From SZUA-444 sp965226565 (GTDB lineage Bacteria > Bacillota > Clostridia > Oscillospirales > Ruminococcaceae): a stretch of DNA of 64,000 bases. Shown piece by piece: positions 25,954 to 34,592 of the stretch. The stretch is taken from positions 62,001-126,000 of the forward strand of contig CBDDDI010000006.1 in assembly GCA_965226565.1 (NCBI GenBank), given 5' to 3'. Numbering within the stretch: position 1 is the first letter of the stretch; the number at the start of each line of letters is the position of its first letter. A program made the position numbers and the translations under genes. Below the pieces are notes generated by a model. That model saw only the letters and a program-made list of their open reading frames with translations, was not told the DNA's origin and did no database searches.

Positions 25954-27072
25954 TTAATTACTAGTTGATAATTGTTTGTTTCGTCGTTTATTTTGTTCTT
26001 TACTTTTTTGTTCTATTTTAGTTTTAAATACCCAATGAAGTTGGATTTGATAACTTATTATAGCTAGCACTAAATCTGAAAAAGGCTTAATAGCTGTTTG
26101 GACAATTTTAAATAAACTACTAAGTGAGTTAACTAATAAAATAGATGTACAAAGTTGAGCTATCCATAATGTGTAATATTTAAAATATGCTTTGTATGTG
26201 GTAGTAGATTTGCTTGCAAAAGTACTACGATTTAATTTAAAATCAACCACTGAAGAGACAATTCTTGCAATTGTAGCAGCAATTGCTGTTGCTACAACTT
26301 TTGAAGTATACAAATTAATTATATAAAATAAGATTGTGAATAAAATTATATCTGTTCCACCTGATATTATTGAATTGCCTATGTATTGAAAGAGACCTTT
26401 TAACATTTGGAAATAAACTTTTCCGCCATCACGTATTGCTCTAAAATGGCTATCTGAGTTATTGTCAAAATATAATGTTTGAATAGTAATTGTATGAATT
26501 GCTAGTGAAATTTTTTTGCTAAAGATAATCATATTAAGTTCATATTCATATCTTTGTCCATTTAATGAAAGGAGCCAGTTAAAGTATTTAGAAGAAATAG
26601 CTCTTAATCCTGTTTGTGTATCGTTTAATTTTATTCCGTATATTAATTTTAAAGTTTTTGCAGAAAGCACATTACCAATTCTACTTCTAAGTGGAGTGTT
26701 TTTATCAAAATCACGCACACCTAAAATAAGACTGTCTTTGTTTTTTATTAAAGCGTTATTCATTCTTTTAACATCATTAACACTATGTTGTCCATCAGCA
26801 TCAACAGTAATAATACCTTCAATTTCTGGCATGCTATTTTTAATATATCTAATTGCAGTTTTAAGTGCAGCACCTTTACCCATGTTTTCTGTATGAGTTA
26901 AAACAATACAGTTTTTCTTTGTGCTAATTTCATTAAAAATATAGTCTGATTTTTTGCTACTACCGTCATTAACAATTATAATATGTTCAAATTTATTAAT
27001 TATTAACTCCTCAATATATGAAATTAAATTATTATTAGGTTCAAGAGCAGGTATTATAATTGCGTTCTTCAT
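25954..27072 (-). CDS. Glycosyltransferase family 2 fused to a GtrA-like membrane domain
   Basis: A 372-residue fusion. Residues about 1-220 are a DPM1-like GT2 domain (PALEPNNNLISYI, VNDGSS, and the metal-binding DADGQH near 97, NDTQTGLRAISSKYF). Residues about 235-355 form a GtrA-like domain with four membrane helices (IGNSIISGGTDIILFTILFYII onward). Such fusions transfer a sugar to polyprenyl phosphate and help flip it for decoration of wall polymers. Start ATG 27072 has AGGAGGA eight bases upstream; an upstream in-frame start at 27093 lacks one. The C-terminal tail is highly basic (KQNKRRNKQ). Confidence 0.88.
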   Translation of the reverse strand: MKNAIIIPALEPNNNLISYIEELIINKFEHIIIVNDGSSKKSDYIFNEISTKKNCIVLTHTENMGKGAALKTAIRYIKNSMPEIEGIITVDADGQHSVNDVKRMNNALIKNKDSLILGVRDFDKNTPLRSRIGNVLSAKTLKLIYGIKLNDTQTGLRAISSKYFNWLLSLNGQRYEYELNMIIFSKKISLAIHTITIQTLYFDNNSDSHFRAIRDGGKVYFQMLKGLFQYIGNSIISGGTDIILFTILFYIINLYTSKVVATAIAATIARIVSSVVDFKLNRSTFASKSTTTYKAYFKYYTLWIAQLCTSILLVNSLSSLFKIVQTAIKPFSDLVLAIISYQIQLHWVFKTKIEQKSKEQNKRRNKQLSTSN

Positions 27073-27233
27073 AATTATTCCTCCTAAAGTCACTTTTATG
27101 TATTACGTCACATATATGTAGAATTTTCATATATTATTTTTTTATATTTAGTGAAGCTAAATTTAAACAACAAAAACATTTTAATAGTTATAAGATTCAT
27201 GTTTTAATTTACATATTAATTATAGAACATTAT

Positions 27234-27275
27234 ATAAAAAAACCTTTTAGATTTTTTAAAAGAAATCTAAAAGGA
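27234..27275 (-). terminator. Terminator of the two-component operon
   Basis: CCTTTTAGATTT pairs with AAATCTAAAAGG around an eight-base loop; on the minus strand a run of seven or more T follows. Confidence 0.9.
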
Positions 27276-27298
27276 ATTTGAAAGAAAGTTTAAAGAAA

Positions 27299-28612
27299 TT
27301 AAATTTTTGGTAATGTAATCTTAGCAGTAAAGATTTTATCATAAAAAGAAAGTTCTAATGATCCATTCATCATGTTTAGCAATTCAGTAACAATAGAAAG
27401 GCCAAGACCAGATGAACCATTTGTTCTATATTCACGTGCAGTGTATAGTCTATTTTTAAGTATCTCAAGGTTATCGTTAAGTTTATCATTAGTATAGTTT
27501 TTGACTTCAATAACAATATCTTTATCTTTCAAATAAGCTAAAACATTTATAGGTTTGTCTTTAATACCATACTTTTTAGCATTACTAATTAAATTATCCA
27601 TAACACGATGGAATTTTTCTGCATCAATATTAGCTATTAAATCTTTTTTTTCTATATTAGAAATAATATTTTCTGTTCTAATTTCTAATATTTGTTTGAG
27701 CATAATATTAATATTAATATTTCTAAGCTCTATAGGCATATCACCACTAATGATTTTGCTATATAAAAATAAGTCATTTACAAGTTTTTCTAGTCTTGCA
27801 CCATTTTCTTTAGCAATGCAAATATATTGATAAACTTCATCATCTTCAGAAAGTTTATTTTTAGCTATATCAATATAACCATTTATAGATGTAAGAGGAG
27901 TTTTTAAATCATGAGACATATTTGTAATTAAAAGTCTTTGATTTATTTCATCTTCTCTTTCTTTTTGTCTTTTGTTATATAAACTATTGCCCATACTGTT
28001 TATACTCATAGCTAATCTTGCTAATTCGTCATCGCCTTTAATAGGTATTTTATAAAGAATATTATTATCAGCAATAAAATCTATACCTTTTTCTATAGTT
28101 TTAAGATAAGATAATTGTCTAAAAATTAAATAAATACATAATACAAAAAATAATATTATGCAAAAAACAGATGATGAAATATAAAGAAAGTTTGTTGCAT
28201 TAGTTACTTTATTAGATTTAATTACAATAAAACCATCTGTATCAGCAAAAGAAATTTCATATAAATGTTCATTATTTAAAAAATCAAAATTAAAAAAAGT
28301 GTTTAATTCTTTCACAAGTTCATTAGATATATCCAAAAAATAAACGTTGTAAACTGATTTATCATTAACAAATTTTGTTCTTTTAGCTTCTTGATAAGTC
28401 AGACTTTTATCTGATATTGTGTTTTTTATATCTTCTAATAAAACATCTATTTCTTCTTGTTGACGTACAAAAAAATCTGAATTACGCTGTTCAATATATG
28501 AATTGGACAAAAAAATAAGAATGAAAAATAAGCTTAAACATAAAATTGCAGAAAATGCCATTCTAACAAAAATAGAAACATAAATAGAAGTGGCAATTTT
28601 TTTAATCCACAC
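27299..28612 (-). CDS. Sensor histidine kinase (VanS/OmpR-partner type)
   Basis: A membrane sensor kinase of about 437 residues: transmembrane helix near 15-40, an extracellular loop of about 100 residues, a second helix near 145-165, a HAMP linker, the phosphoacceptor helix TNMSHDLKTPLTS (His near 234) and an HATPase domain with N-box NLISNAKKYG and G-box GSSGLGLSIV. It overlaps the response-regulator gene. Two GTG starts compete: 28621 abuts GGGGGA with no spacing, while 28612 has about nine bases of spacing and is preferred here. Signal unknown; neighbouring surface genes suggest envelope sensing, which is inference. Confidence 0.9.
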   Translation of the reverse strand: MWIKKIATSIYVSIFVRMAFSAILCLSLFFILIFLSNSYIEQRNSDFFVRQQEEIDVLLEDIKNTISDKSLTYQEAKRTKFVNDKSVYNVYFLDISNELVKELNTFFNFDFLNNEHLYEISFADTDGFIVIKSNKVTNATNFLYISSSVFCIILFFVLCIYLIFRQLSYLKTIEKGIDFIADNNILYKIPIKGDDELARLAMSINSMGNSLYNKRQKEREDEINQRLLITNMSHDLKTPLTSINGYIDIAKNKLSEDDEVYQYICIAKENGARLEKLVNDLFLYSKIISGDMPIELRNININIMLKQILEIRTENIISNIEKKDLIANIDAEKFHRVMDNLISNAKKYGIKDKPINVLAYLKDKDIVIEVKNYTNDKLNDNLEILKNRLYTAREYRTNGSSGLGLSIVTELLNMMNGSLELSFYDKIFTAKITLPKI

Positions 28613-29282
28613 GATATCCACTCCCCCAAACTGTTTTAATGTATTTTGGATTAGTTATATCGTCTTCAATTTTATTTCTTAAATTTCTTATATGAACAGA
28701 AACAGTGCTTTCTGCATTTAATACACTTTCTTCTCCCCAAACTTTTGTGTATATTTGTTCAAGGCTAAAAACTCTATTTCTATTATTTAAAAACAATTCT
28801 AAAATAGAAAATTCTATTTTAGTAAGTTTAATTTGCTTGTCATTTTTATATACATTTTTTCCAAGCAGATTTACAGTTAAATCTCCTAAAACAATTTGAT
28901 TTGTATCTATTTCATTTTTTGTATATTTTCTAAACCTTCTAATATGAGCTTTAACACGTGCTGTTAAATCAATAGGATTAAAAGGTTTAGTTATATAATC
29001 ATCAGCACCAGAAGAAAATCCGGTGTATTTATCCATATCTTCTGATTTAGCAGTTAAAAATACAATAGGAGTAGTATATTTTTTTCTAATTTCTAAGCAA
29101 GTTTGAATTCCATTCATATTGGGCATCATAGAGTCAAGCAAAACAAGATCAATTGTTTCATCAATTTTCTCTAATGCTTCAACTCCATCTTCAGCCTCAA
29201 TCATTTCATAATTTTCATTTGCTAAATAAAGTTTAATTAAACCACGAATATCTTTTTCATCATCAACAATTAGTATTTTCAT
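28602..29282 (-). CDS. OmpR/PhoB-family response regulator (VanR-like)
   Basis: A 226-residue regulator. The receiver domain (1-118) has the acidic pocket DDE (7-9), phosphorylated Asp50 in LLDSMMP, Thr in LTAKS and Lys in TKPFNP. The winged-helix DNA-binding domain (about 130-226) ends KTVWGSGYRVD. GGAGG precedes ATG 29282. Cotranscribed with the kinase, whose start lies inside its last codons. Closest in style to VanR/YycF-type regulators. Confidence 0.93.
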   Translation of the reverse strand: MKILIVDDEKDIRGLIKLYLANENYEMIEAEDGVEALEKIDETIDLVLLDSMMPNMNGIQTCLEIRKKYTTPIVFLTAKSEDMDKYTGFSSGADDYITKPFNPIDLTARVKAHIRRFRKYTKNEIDTNQIVLGDLTVNLLGKNVYKNDKQIKLTKIEFSILELFLNNRNRVFSLEQIYTKVWGEESVLNAESTVSVHIRNLRNKIEDDITNPKYIKTVWGSGYRVD

Positions 29283-29364
29283 GAAAAAACCTCCAATTAA
29301 ATGTGTGATAATTTATTCGCTTATAATTATAACATAAATTAGAAAAAATATTTATATTTATTTA

Positions 29365-29874
29365 TTATTTTTCATTAACATAGTGTATTTTATCTTCATC
29401 AAATCTGTCAACAAAATGGTTAGCATTATCATCTTTTGGATATCCAACAGCTATAATGCTGTATGGTAATAAATTTTCATCCAAGTCATATAGTTTTTGG
29501 ATATATTCCATTCTATCTTCATCAGGTCCAGTACCAAGCCAAACAGCACCAAGTCCAAGTTCAGTAATTTGTAAAAGCATGTTTTGAGTAGCAGCACCTA
29601 AATCTTGTTGCCAGTATTGTGGAAAAGTCATTTTTGTTTTGTTTCCAAGAGTAACAATAGCTAAATCAGCATTTTTTAAACAACCAGCATAAGGATTGCA
29701 TTTTGCAAGAGTTTCTAAATTATCTTTTCCTCTTACAACAATAAATTCCCATGGTTGTTGATTTGCTGCGGATGGAGCTTGCATAGCAGCTTTTAATATT
29801 TCTTGTACTTTTTCTGTTTCAACTTTTTTGTCTAAAAAAGTTCTAACGCTTCTTCGAGTAAATATTGAATTCAT
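29365..29874 (-). CDS. Nitroreductase-family FMN oxidoreductase
   Basis: A 169-residue NfsA/FRP-type nitroreductase. The FMN phosphate motif TRRSVRTF is at residues 5-12, APSAANQQPWEF follows (about 33-44), and LGLGAVWLG (about 111-119) is the usual flavin-contact segment. The chain is short, as in anaerobe nitroreductases. It starts four bases after the VOC gene stop, so the two form an operon. Likely reduces quinones or nitro compounds; the real substrate is unknown. Confidence 0.9.
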   Translation of the reverse strand: MNSIFTRRSVRTFLDKKVETEKVQEILKAAMQAPSAANQQPWEFIVVRGKDNLETLAKCNPYAGCLKNADLAIVTLGNKTKMTFPQYWQQDLGAATQNMLLQITELGLGAVWLGTGPDEDRMEYIQKLYDLDENLLPYSIIAVGYPKDDNANHFVDRFDEDKIHYVNEK

Positions 29875-29878
29875 AATA

Positions 29879-30262
29879 TTATCCTTTCATTTGACAAAAT
29901 TCTATTTTTTCATTTCCTGTGCCTTTAATAAAGAAATAGTAAACACCATTTTCAAATAGAAAATCAAGGTAATCTATTTCTCCAAGTAACAAATCGATGT
30001 TTAGATTTTTAAAATAATCATAATCAGCTTGTATGTCTTTTGAAGTATAAGCAATATGATCAAGCTTAGTTTCTTTAAGTGTTGGATCTTCAAGTAATTC
30101 ATAAACAATTTTTCCATTTGTAATAAATACAAAATCCATTTCACCATCACTAAATCTATCTGTCATTTTAAATCCAAGTGTTTTTGTATAAAACTCTATA
30201 GATTTTTCTAAATTAGGTACTGTCAAATTAATATGATCGATATTCTTGTCTTTTAATAGCAT
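29879..30262 (-). CDS. VOC-superfamily protein (glyoxalase/dioxygenase-like)
   Basis: A 127-residue vicinal-oxygen-chelate protein with two beta-alpha-beta-beta-beta modules: IDHINLTVPNLEKSIEFYTKTLGFKM at the start and LDHIAYTSKDIQADYDYFKNL in the second half. Potential metal ligands are the His in each module (DHINL, DHIAY) and a Glu (KIEFCQ). Start ATG 30262 has AAGGAG eight bases upstream; a TTG six bases earlier is too close to it. First gene of the VOC plus nitroreductase operon. Detoxification of electrophiles is plausible. Confidence 0.85.
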   Translation of the reverse strand: MLLKDKNIDHINLTVPNLEKSIEFYTKTLGFKMTDRFSDGEMDFVFITNGKIVYELLEDPTLKETKLDHIAYTSKDIQADYDYFKNLNIDLLLGEIDYLDFLFENGVYYFFIKGTGNEKIEFCQMKG

Positions 30263-30332
30263 AAACAAATCTCCTTATAATAAAATGTCTAGCATGAAGT
30301 AATTTATATTATTATCTTCATACAATAACAAT

Positions 30333-30361
30333 ATTATAATTACTATTTTAAAATTTATCAA
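30333..30361 (-). promoter_or_regulatory. Promoter of the VOC-nitroreductase operon
   Basis: Minus strand TTGATA (30356-30361), 17-base spacer, TATAAT (30333-30338). The imperfect palindrome ACGGATATATTTGTCCGT (30364-30381) sits directly upstream of the -35, a possible activator site. Confidence 0.7.
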
Positions 30362-30597
30362 TTACGGATATATTTGTCCGTGTGTTATTTAGTTTTATAT
30401 ACATGTTTTGTATAGTCATATTTTAATAATTTTTACTGCTTAGTTTATTAAGCAATTCTAGTATATGTAAAATTATATTTTCTATTTATGTTATTATATT
30501 ATATATATACTATCGAATAAAATAATATTTTAGAATCAAGTATTTATTTTATTAGTTTTAAAAAATATAAATTAATAATATTATTAAGATTAAATAA

Positions 30598-30636
30598 TAA
30601 AAACCAGATAGAATAAAATTCTATCTGGTTTTTTAA
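30598..30636. terminator. Terminator after the LRR gene
   Basis: AAACCAGATAGAAT pairs with ATTCTATCTGGTTT, flanked by A and T runs; serves the minus-strand LRR gene and may act on both strands. Confidence 0.85.
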
Positions 30637-30655
30637 TTAAATATGCTTTTATTAT

Positions 30656-31835
30656 TTAGTTAATAAAGAAACTTCTAAGCATATAGTTATTACTTGTATC
30701 TACATAAGTAATGTATGTATTACGTACATCTAGATATCTAAGTAATCTATTATTACTTATATCTAATTTTGATAAAGCAGTATTTTGTAAATCAGCAAAT
30801 GAAAGTTTTGTATTATTACTTAAATCAATTTCTGATAGCCTTGTGTCTGATAAAGCTAAATTAGTAAGATTAATATTGTTAGTTAAATCTAGTTTTGAAA
30901 TTCTTGTAGAACATAAATTTAAACTAGAAAGGTTAGTATTATTAGTCAAATCTATATTTGATATATAAGTTTTATCCAAAGATAAATCAGTAAGCTCAGT
31001 ATTATTACTTAGATCTATATTTGAAACCATTGTATTAGTTAGATCTAAATATTTAAGTTTTTTTATTATTACTTAAATCTAATCTTGAGATATTAGAAGA
31101 GCTGAGTTCTAAATCAGTAAGTTTAGTATTATTGCTTAGGTCTATATTTGAAACATATGTGTCAAATAAACTTACGAATGTAAGATTAGTATTATTTCTT
31201 AAATTTATATTTGAAATTCTTGTATGTGATAAAGTTAAATATGTAAGTGCAGTGTTATATCTTAAATCTATATTTTTAATTTTTGAGTAATCTAGGTTTA
31301 AAGTACGGATTTTGTTGTTTTTAGATAAATCTAGATTTGTGATTCTTGTATTATATAAACACAAATAAGTTAAAGCAGTGTTGTTAGTTACATCAATTTT
31401 TGAAATATTAGAATTTGATATTTCTAAACTTTCAAGATTAGTATTTTTACTTAGATTTATATTATTTAAATTTGTGTTAAATAAATATACTGTTGTAAGA
31501 TTAGTATTATTGCTTAAATCTAAATATGAGATATTTGAATTTTCTATACTAAGTGAATCTAGAGATGTAAAATATTCTAGACCTTTAGCGTCATTAATTT
31601 TATATTCTTTATTAATATAAATATATTCTGTTGCATTAATTTCATCTTGAGACAAACTATGGTTGTTATTTGTGTCTATATTTTTTAAAACATATTCTCT
31701 TAATACTTCATCTTTGAAATTAATATTATTAATTTCAATCTCGTTGTTAAAAGCAGATACTTCACACCAACTTAATTTTGGAATACAAAGTACAGCCATT
31801 GTTAATGCCATCAAAGTTGCTAAAAATTTTTTCAT
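30656..31835 (-). pseudogene. Secreted leucine-rich-repeat protein split by a frameshift at a seven-A tract
   Basis: Two minus-strand frames (31053-31835, 260 residues; 30656-31030, 124 residues) join into one 392-residue protein if one A is removed from the A7 tract at 31058-31064. The first has a signal peptide (1-about 28), an EF-hand-like segment (DTNNNHSLSQDEI) and then repeats of 21 residues of the form L-x-L-x-x-(T/S)-x-I-(S/T)-x-I/L-D-L-(S/T)-N-N. The repeat continues without break across the junction in the shifted frame (NNKKLKYLDLTNT). There is no wall anchor. The shift needed is +1, so simple -1 ribosomal slippage would not restore it. Either a real mutation, a phase-variable tract, or a sequence error. 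Confidence 0.8.
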
Positions 31836-32094
31836 AAATCATCATCCTTTTTTTAATCACATTTTAAACATTACCAACGCTATGTTGTTTATGTTTAAAA
31901 TTAAAACTTATTATATAAAAATTGTAATTTATTTTAGATAATATTTCAAGTAATATTTTGTATATAATTATAAATATTTCGTTAAATATAAAATCATATA
32001 TACTGCAATATGTTGAAAAATAGATTTATTTGTATTTTTTAGCATTATAATGTATAGCTAATTTAAAAAATCGTATATTTTAATTTAATGTTTT

Positions 32095-32451
32095 TTATTC
32101 GCCTTTACATACTACTTTAGCATAATTATATTTTTGGTTATATTCATTGCCCCATTTAGTAAGAGAATTTAGTATAGGTAAAATCTCATTTCCTATCTCT
32201 GTTAAAGAATATTCAACATGTAATATCTTCTCATCAAAAACTTTTCTTGATATTATATTTGATTTTTCAAGCTCTCTTAGTTCTCTAGATAGTACACGTT
32301 CATTAATATTTGGTATTAAACGTTTTAATTTTGAATATCGTACATTTTGTTGATTTCCAATATGAAAAATAATAAGTGTTTTCCATTTGCCACCTATTAT
32401 ATCAAGAGTTAATTCCATGTTGCAATTAAATATTTTTAAGTTATTAGACAT
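32095..32451 (-). CDS. HxlR-family transcriptional regulator
   Basis: A 118-residue winged-helix regulator with the HxlR signature ELTLDIIGGKWKTLIIFHI and the helix-turn-helix YSKLKRLIPNINERVLSRELRELE. A single cysteine ahead of the signature (NCNMEL, Cys10) matches the redox-reactive cysteine of HypR/YodB/QorR-type members that sense electrophiles. The likely targets are nearby detoxification genes such as the VOC-nitroreductase operon 1.8 kb away, which is inference. Single gene on the minus strand, divergent from the 32643 gene. Confidence 0.9.
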   Translation of the reverse strand: MSNNLKIFNCNMELTLDIIGGKWKTLIIFHIGNQQNVRYSKLKRLIPNINERVLSRELRELEKSNIISRKVFDEKILHVEYSLTEIGNEILPILNSLTKWGNEYNQKYNYAKVVCKGE

Positions 32452-32611
32452 ATGTCACCTCTGTTATTTTATAATTATATTATATTATATCAAAACTAAC
32501 GTATTATTTAAAGTTAATATTATATAAAATACTAAATTAAGTTATGTTTAAGTATTAATATATTAAAATAGGTAATAAAATAAAAGATCATCACTTATAT
32601 TTTATTGTTAG

Positions 32612-32620
32612 CATATAATA
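32612..32620 (+). promoter_or_regulatory. Possible sigma-K/E-like -10 element
   Basis: CATATAATA fits the sporulation sigma-K -10 pattern (CATANNNTA), with AC 17 bases upstream (32593-32594). A normal TATAAT is contained in the same string but has no good -35. It lies about 20 bases before the ribosome-binding site of the 32643 gene. Weak evidence. Confidence 0.3.
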
Positions 32621-32642
32621 AAGTATTTGTGGAGGTGTAATA

Positions 32643-33173
32643 ATGAGTTATTATAATGATTGTATTCCATTGGTTGCAACAGTAGGTGAAGGTTTTTCTC
32701 AAAGCAATAATTGTCAATATTATTTTGGAACAGTGCCAAATATTAATGTAGGATCTAATGATGTTGGTGTTGTTATGTTATATAATCCTGCATCATCAAA
32801 TTCAATTGTTTATTTGAATAAATTGACATGCTCAAATTATTCAAATTCTCCAATTCAGGTTGAAGTGTATGCAGAAGGAAAAGTAGGAAAAAACATTATA
32901 GAATCAAAGTGTAAAGACAGTGGTAATACAAAATGTCATGATTGTAGTAATTTGAAATTATTATATGGTAATGTAGATATGGATATATGTGGAACAAAAG
33001 TATATACAAGAAGTATTCCTTCTTTTGAATCATCAGATGGTTATCCTAATGGTTCTATTATATTGTATCCAGGAAGCACAAGGCTATATGTTATAAAACC
33101 TATTATAGATACAGAAACTTCTATATCAAATTTATCATTTGCTTGGTGGGAATCAATAGATAAATATAAATAG
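32643..33173 (+). CDS. Hypothetical Cys-containing beta-rich protein (DUF6143-like?)
   Basis: A 176-residue protein with no signal peptide or membrane helix. It is rich in Asn, Ser and Tyr with predicted beta strands (DVGVVMLYNPASSNSIVYLNKLTCSNYSNSPIQVEVYAEG), and has a cysteine cluster C-x8-C-x2-C (KCKDSGNTKCHDC). The shape recalls DUF6143-type proteins found in spore-formers, but I cannot confirm it. A possible sigma-K-like promoter lies upstream. GGAGGTG is the ribosome-binding site. Transcribed alone and closed by a strong terminator. Confidence 0.65.
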   Translation: MSYYNDCIPLVATVGEGFSQSNNCQYYFGTVPNINVGSNDVGVVMLYNPASSNSIVYLNKLTCSNYSNSPIQVEVYAEGKVGKNIIESKCKDSGNTKCHDCSNLKLLYGNVDMDICGTKVYTRSIPSFESSDGYPNGSIILYPGSTRLYVIKPIIDTETSISNLSFAWWESIDKYK

Positions 33174-33184
33174 ATTATATATAA

Positions 33185-33222
33185 TAAAAACCGTCTTGTT
33201 TGTTTACAAGACGGTTTTTTAA
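33185..33222. terminator. Bidirectional terminator between convergent genes
   Basis: AAACCGTCTTGT pairs with ACAAGACGGTTT around a six-base loop, with A and T runs outside; serves the 32643 gene and the minus-strand lipoprotein. Confidence 0.9.
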
Positions 33223-33232
33223 TTTTTAGTTA

Positions 33233-33834
33233 TTAGTCTGCATCATTTGAATTCATTTCTTCAATAACTTTTCCAGTTTTATCATTAATAAAAATCAGTT
33301 TGCAGCTATTATCTGGTGTACCATTAACAATGTTGTACATACCAGATATTCCATAGAACATTATTGAAGATGCGTATTCAATCATATCAAGTTCTTCACT
33401 TTTTGTTGTAATTTTGAATTCTGTAAAATTATCATTATTTTCGATTTTAACGAAGTTAGGAAATTCTTCAGATCCAACAAGGCTATCAATTTCTTTTTTG
33501 AATTTGTAAATGTTTCTTCCATGAATTTTTTATGTTGTTTTTTTGTCATAACATAAGTAATTGATCCATCTTCATTTAATTTAGCAGATTTCCACTCTTT
33601 TTCTTTTGCAGCTGAATCAAGATTTTCTTGTGTATCATCTTCACTTACAAGTTCAGCAGGTATTTTAATTTCAACTGTAGATGAATCTTTTTCTGCTTCT
33701 TTATCAGTTTTAGTTGATGATGATACGTTTGAATCATTTTTCTTATCAGTTTCATTAGCTGTAGAGTCATTTCCACAAGCACTTAATGTGAAAACAAGGC
33801 TAAATGTTAATAATAACGATATTATTTTTTTCAT
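33233..33834 (-). CDS. Lipoprotein with -1 frameshift at a canonical slippery heptamer
   Basis: The zero frame gives 150 residues: signal peptide with lipobox LSAC (Cys20), an acidic Ser/Asp/Lys linker and a domain VEIKIPAELVSEDDTQENLDSAA...NEDGSITYVMTKKQHKKFMEE seen in Clostridia lipoproteins. After TNSK the zero frame becomes unconvincing and ends at 33382, whereas the -1 frame continues sensibly (EIDSLVGSEEFPNF to VIEEMNSNDAD) to TAA 33233-33235, making a 200-residue protein. The junction is A-AAA-AAG (33493-33499, minus strand) in exactly the dnaX phase. No strong downstream hairpin was found. It may be programmed frameshifting, or a one-base deletion in the A tract. Confidence 0.75.
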
Positions 33835-34068
33835 AATTTTTTTCTCCTTATATGTTGTAAAATATTATGTTGAACTTTAAAAAGTCAACAATCCATAATA
33901 ACATATTATTATATAAAAAACAATAAGTTATTACAATATATAATAACTTATTTTTACAATAAATTATATAAAAAAGCATTTTAGTAATTGACTAAACATA
34001 TTTTTTGGTATATAATAATTGTATGTAATATATGTATAAATATATAGTTAAAAATGGAGGAAATTATA

Positions 34069-34455
34069 ATGAAAAGAAGTAAATTATTATTAGTATCAGC
34101 TCTTCTTGGTACAGCATATTTTATTTATTTGATTGTATACTTTATAGGAACAACTGCATCATCAGAAGGAACAGAAGCAGTAGCAGGAGGACTTGCAACT
34201 GCATTAGTTGCACCACATATGTTCTTTGTAGCTTTATCAGCACTTTTTAGTTGGATAGGTTGGGCAATTAAAGCACGTTGGTCTGCACTTGTTTCAGGTA
34301 TATTGTATGTAGTATCTGGATTGTTAATGATTATTTATGTGCCTTTTATAATTTTACAGACTATCTTCTGTTTTGTATCATATGCAAAAATGAAGAAAAA
34401 GTCTGAAAATCAATCCGAAGAAAAAGAATCTAAAGAAGTTTGTGAAGCAAAATAG
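34069..34455 (+). CDS. Small membrane protein, function unknown
   Basis: A 128-residue protein with about four hydrophobic helices (LLLVSALLGTAYFIYLIVYF, MFFVALSALFSWIGWAI, then SALVSGILYVVSGLLMIIYVP and an adjoining IILQTIFCFVSYA) and a charged C-terminal tail rich in Lys and Glu. No enzymatic motif is visible. Start ATG 34069 follows GGAGG at 34056-34060; an ATG at 34054 overlaps that site and is unlikely. Single gene with its own terminator. Confidence 0.75.
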   Translation: MKRSKLLLVSALLGTAYFIYLIVYFIGTTASSEGTEAVAGGLATALVAPHMFFVALSALFSWIGWAIKARWSALVSGILYVVSGLLMIIYVPFIILQTIFCFVSYAKMKKKSENQSEEKESKEVCEAK

Positions 34456-34480
34456 TATTACATAAATAGAGTAATAATTT

Positions 34481-34519
34481 TAGAACGTTATATTTTAATA
34501 AAATATAACGTTCTTTTTG
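34481..34519 (+). terminator. Terminator of the small membrane-protein gene
   Basis: AGAACGTTATATTTTA pairs with AAATATAACGTTCT, followed by five T. Confidence 0.9.
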
Positions 34520-34535
34520 TTTGCTTTTCTATAAT

Positions 34536-34563
34536 AAAAAAGACACTTGTATAAGTGTCTTTT
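34536..34563 (-). terminator. Terminator of the MBOAT-SGNH operon
   Basis: AAAAGACACTT pairs with AAGTGTCTTTT around a four-base loop; six T follow on the minus strand. Confidence 0.85.
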
Positions 34564-34592
34564 AATAATATAAATTTGATTACAAATAATAA

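Larger units (their letters stand above)
30263..30655. other. Gene-free stretch with promoter, palindrome and terminator
   Basis: No coding sequence supported. It contains the VOC operon promoter (30333-30361), an imperfect palindrome just upstream of its -35 (30364-30381) and a hairpin terminator (30598-30636) for the LRR gene. The rest is very AT-rich with no clear structure. Confidence 0.6.

Noticed and set aside
30656..31835. Regular short DNA repeats as a CRISPR or minisatellite
   Set aside because: The period of about 63 bases corresponds to 21-residue leucine-rich repeats in a coding frame.
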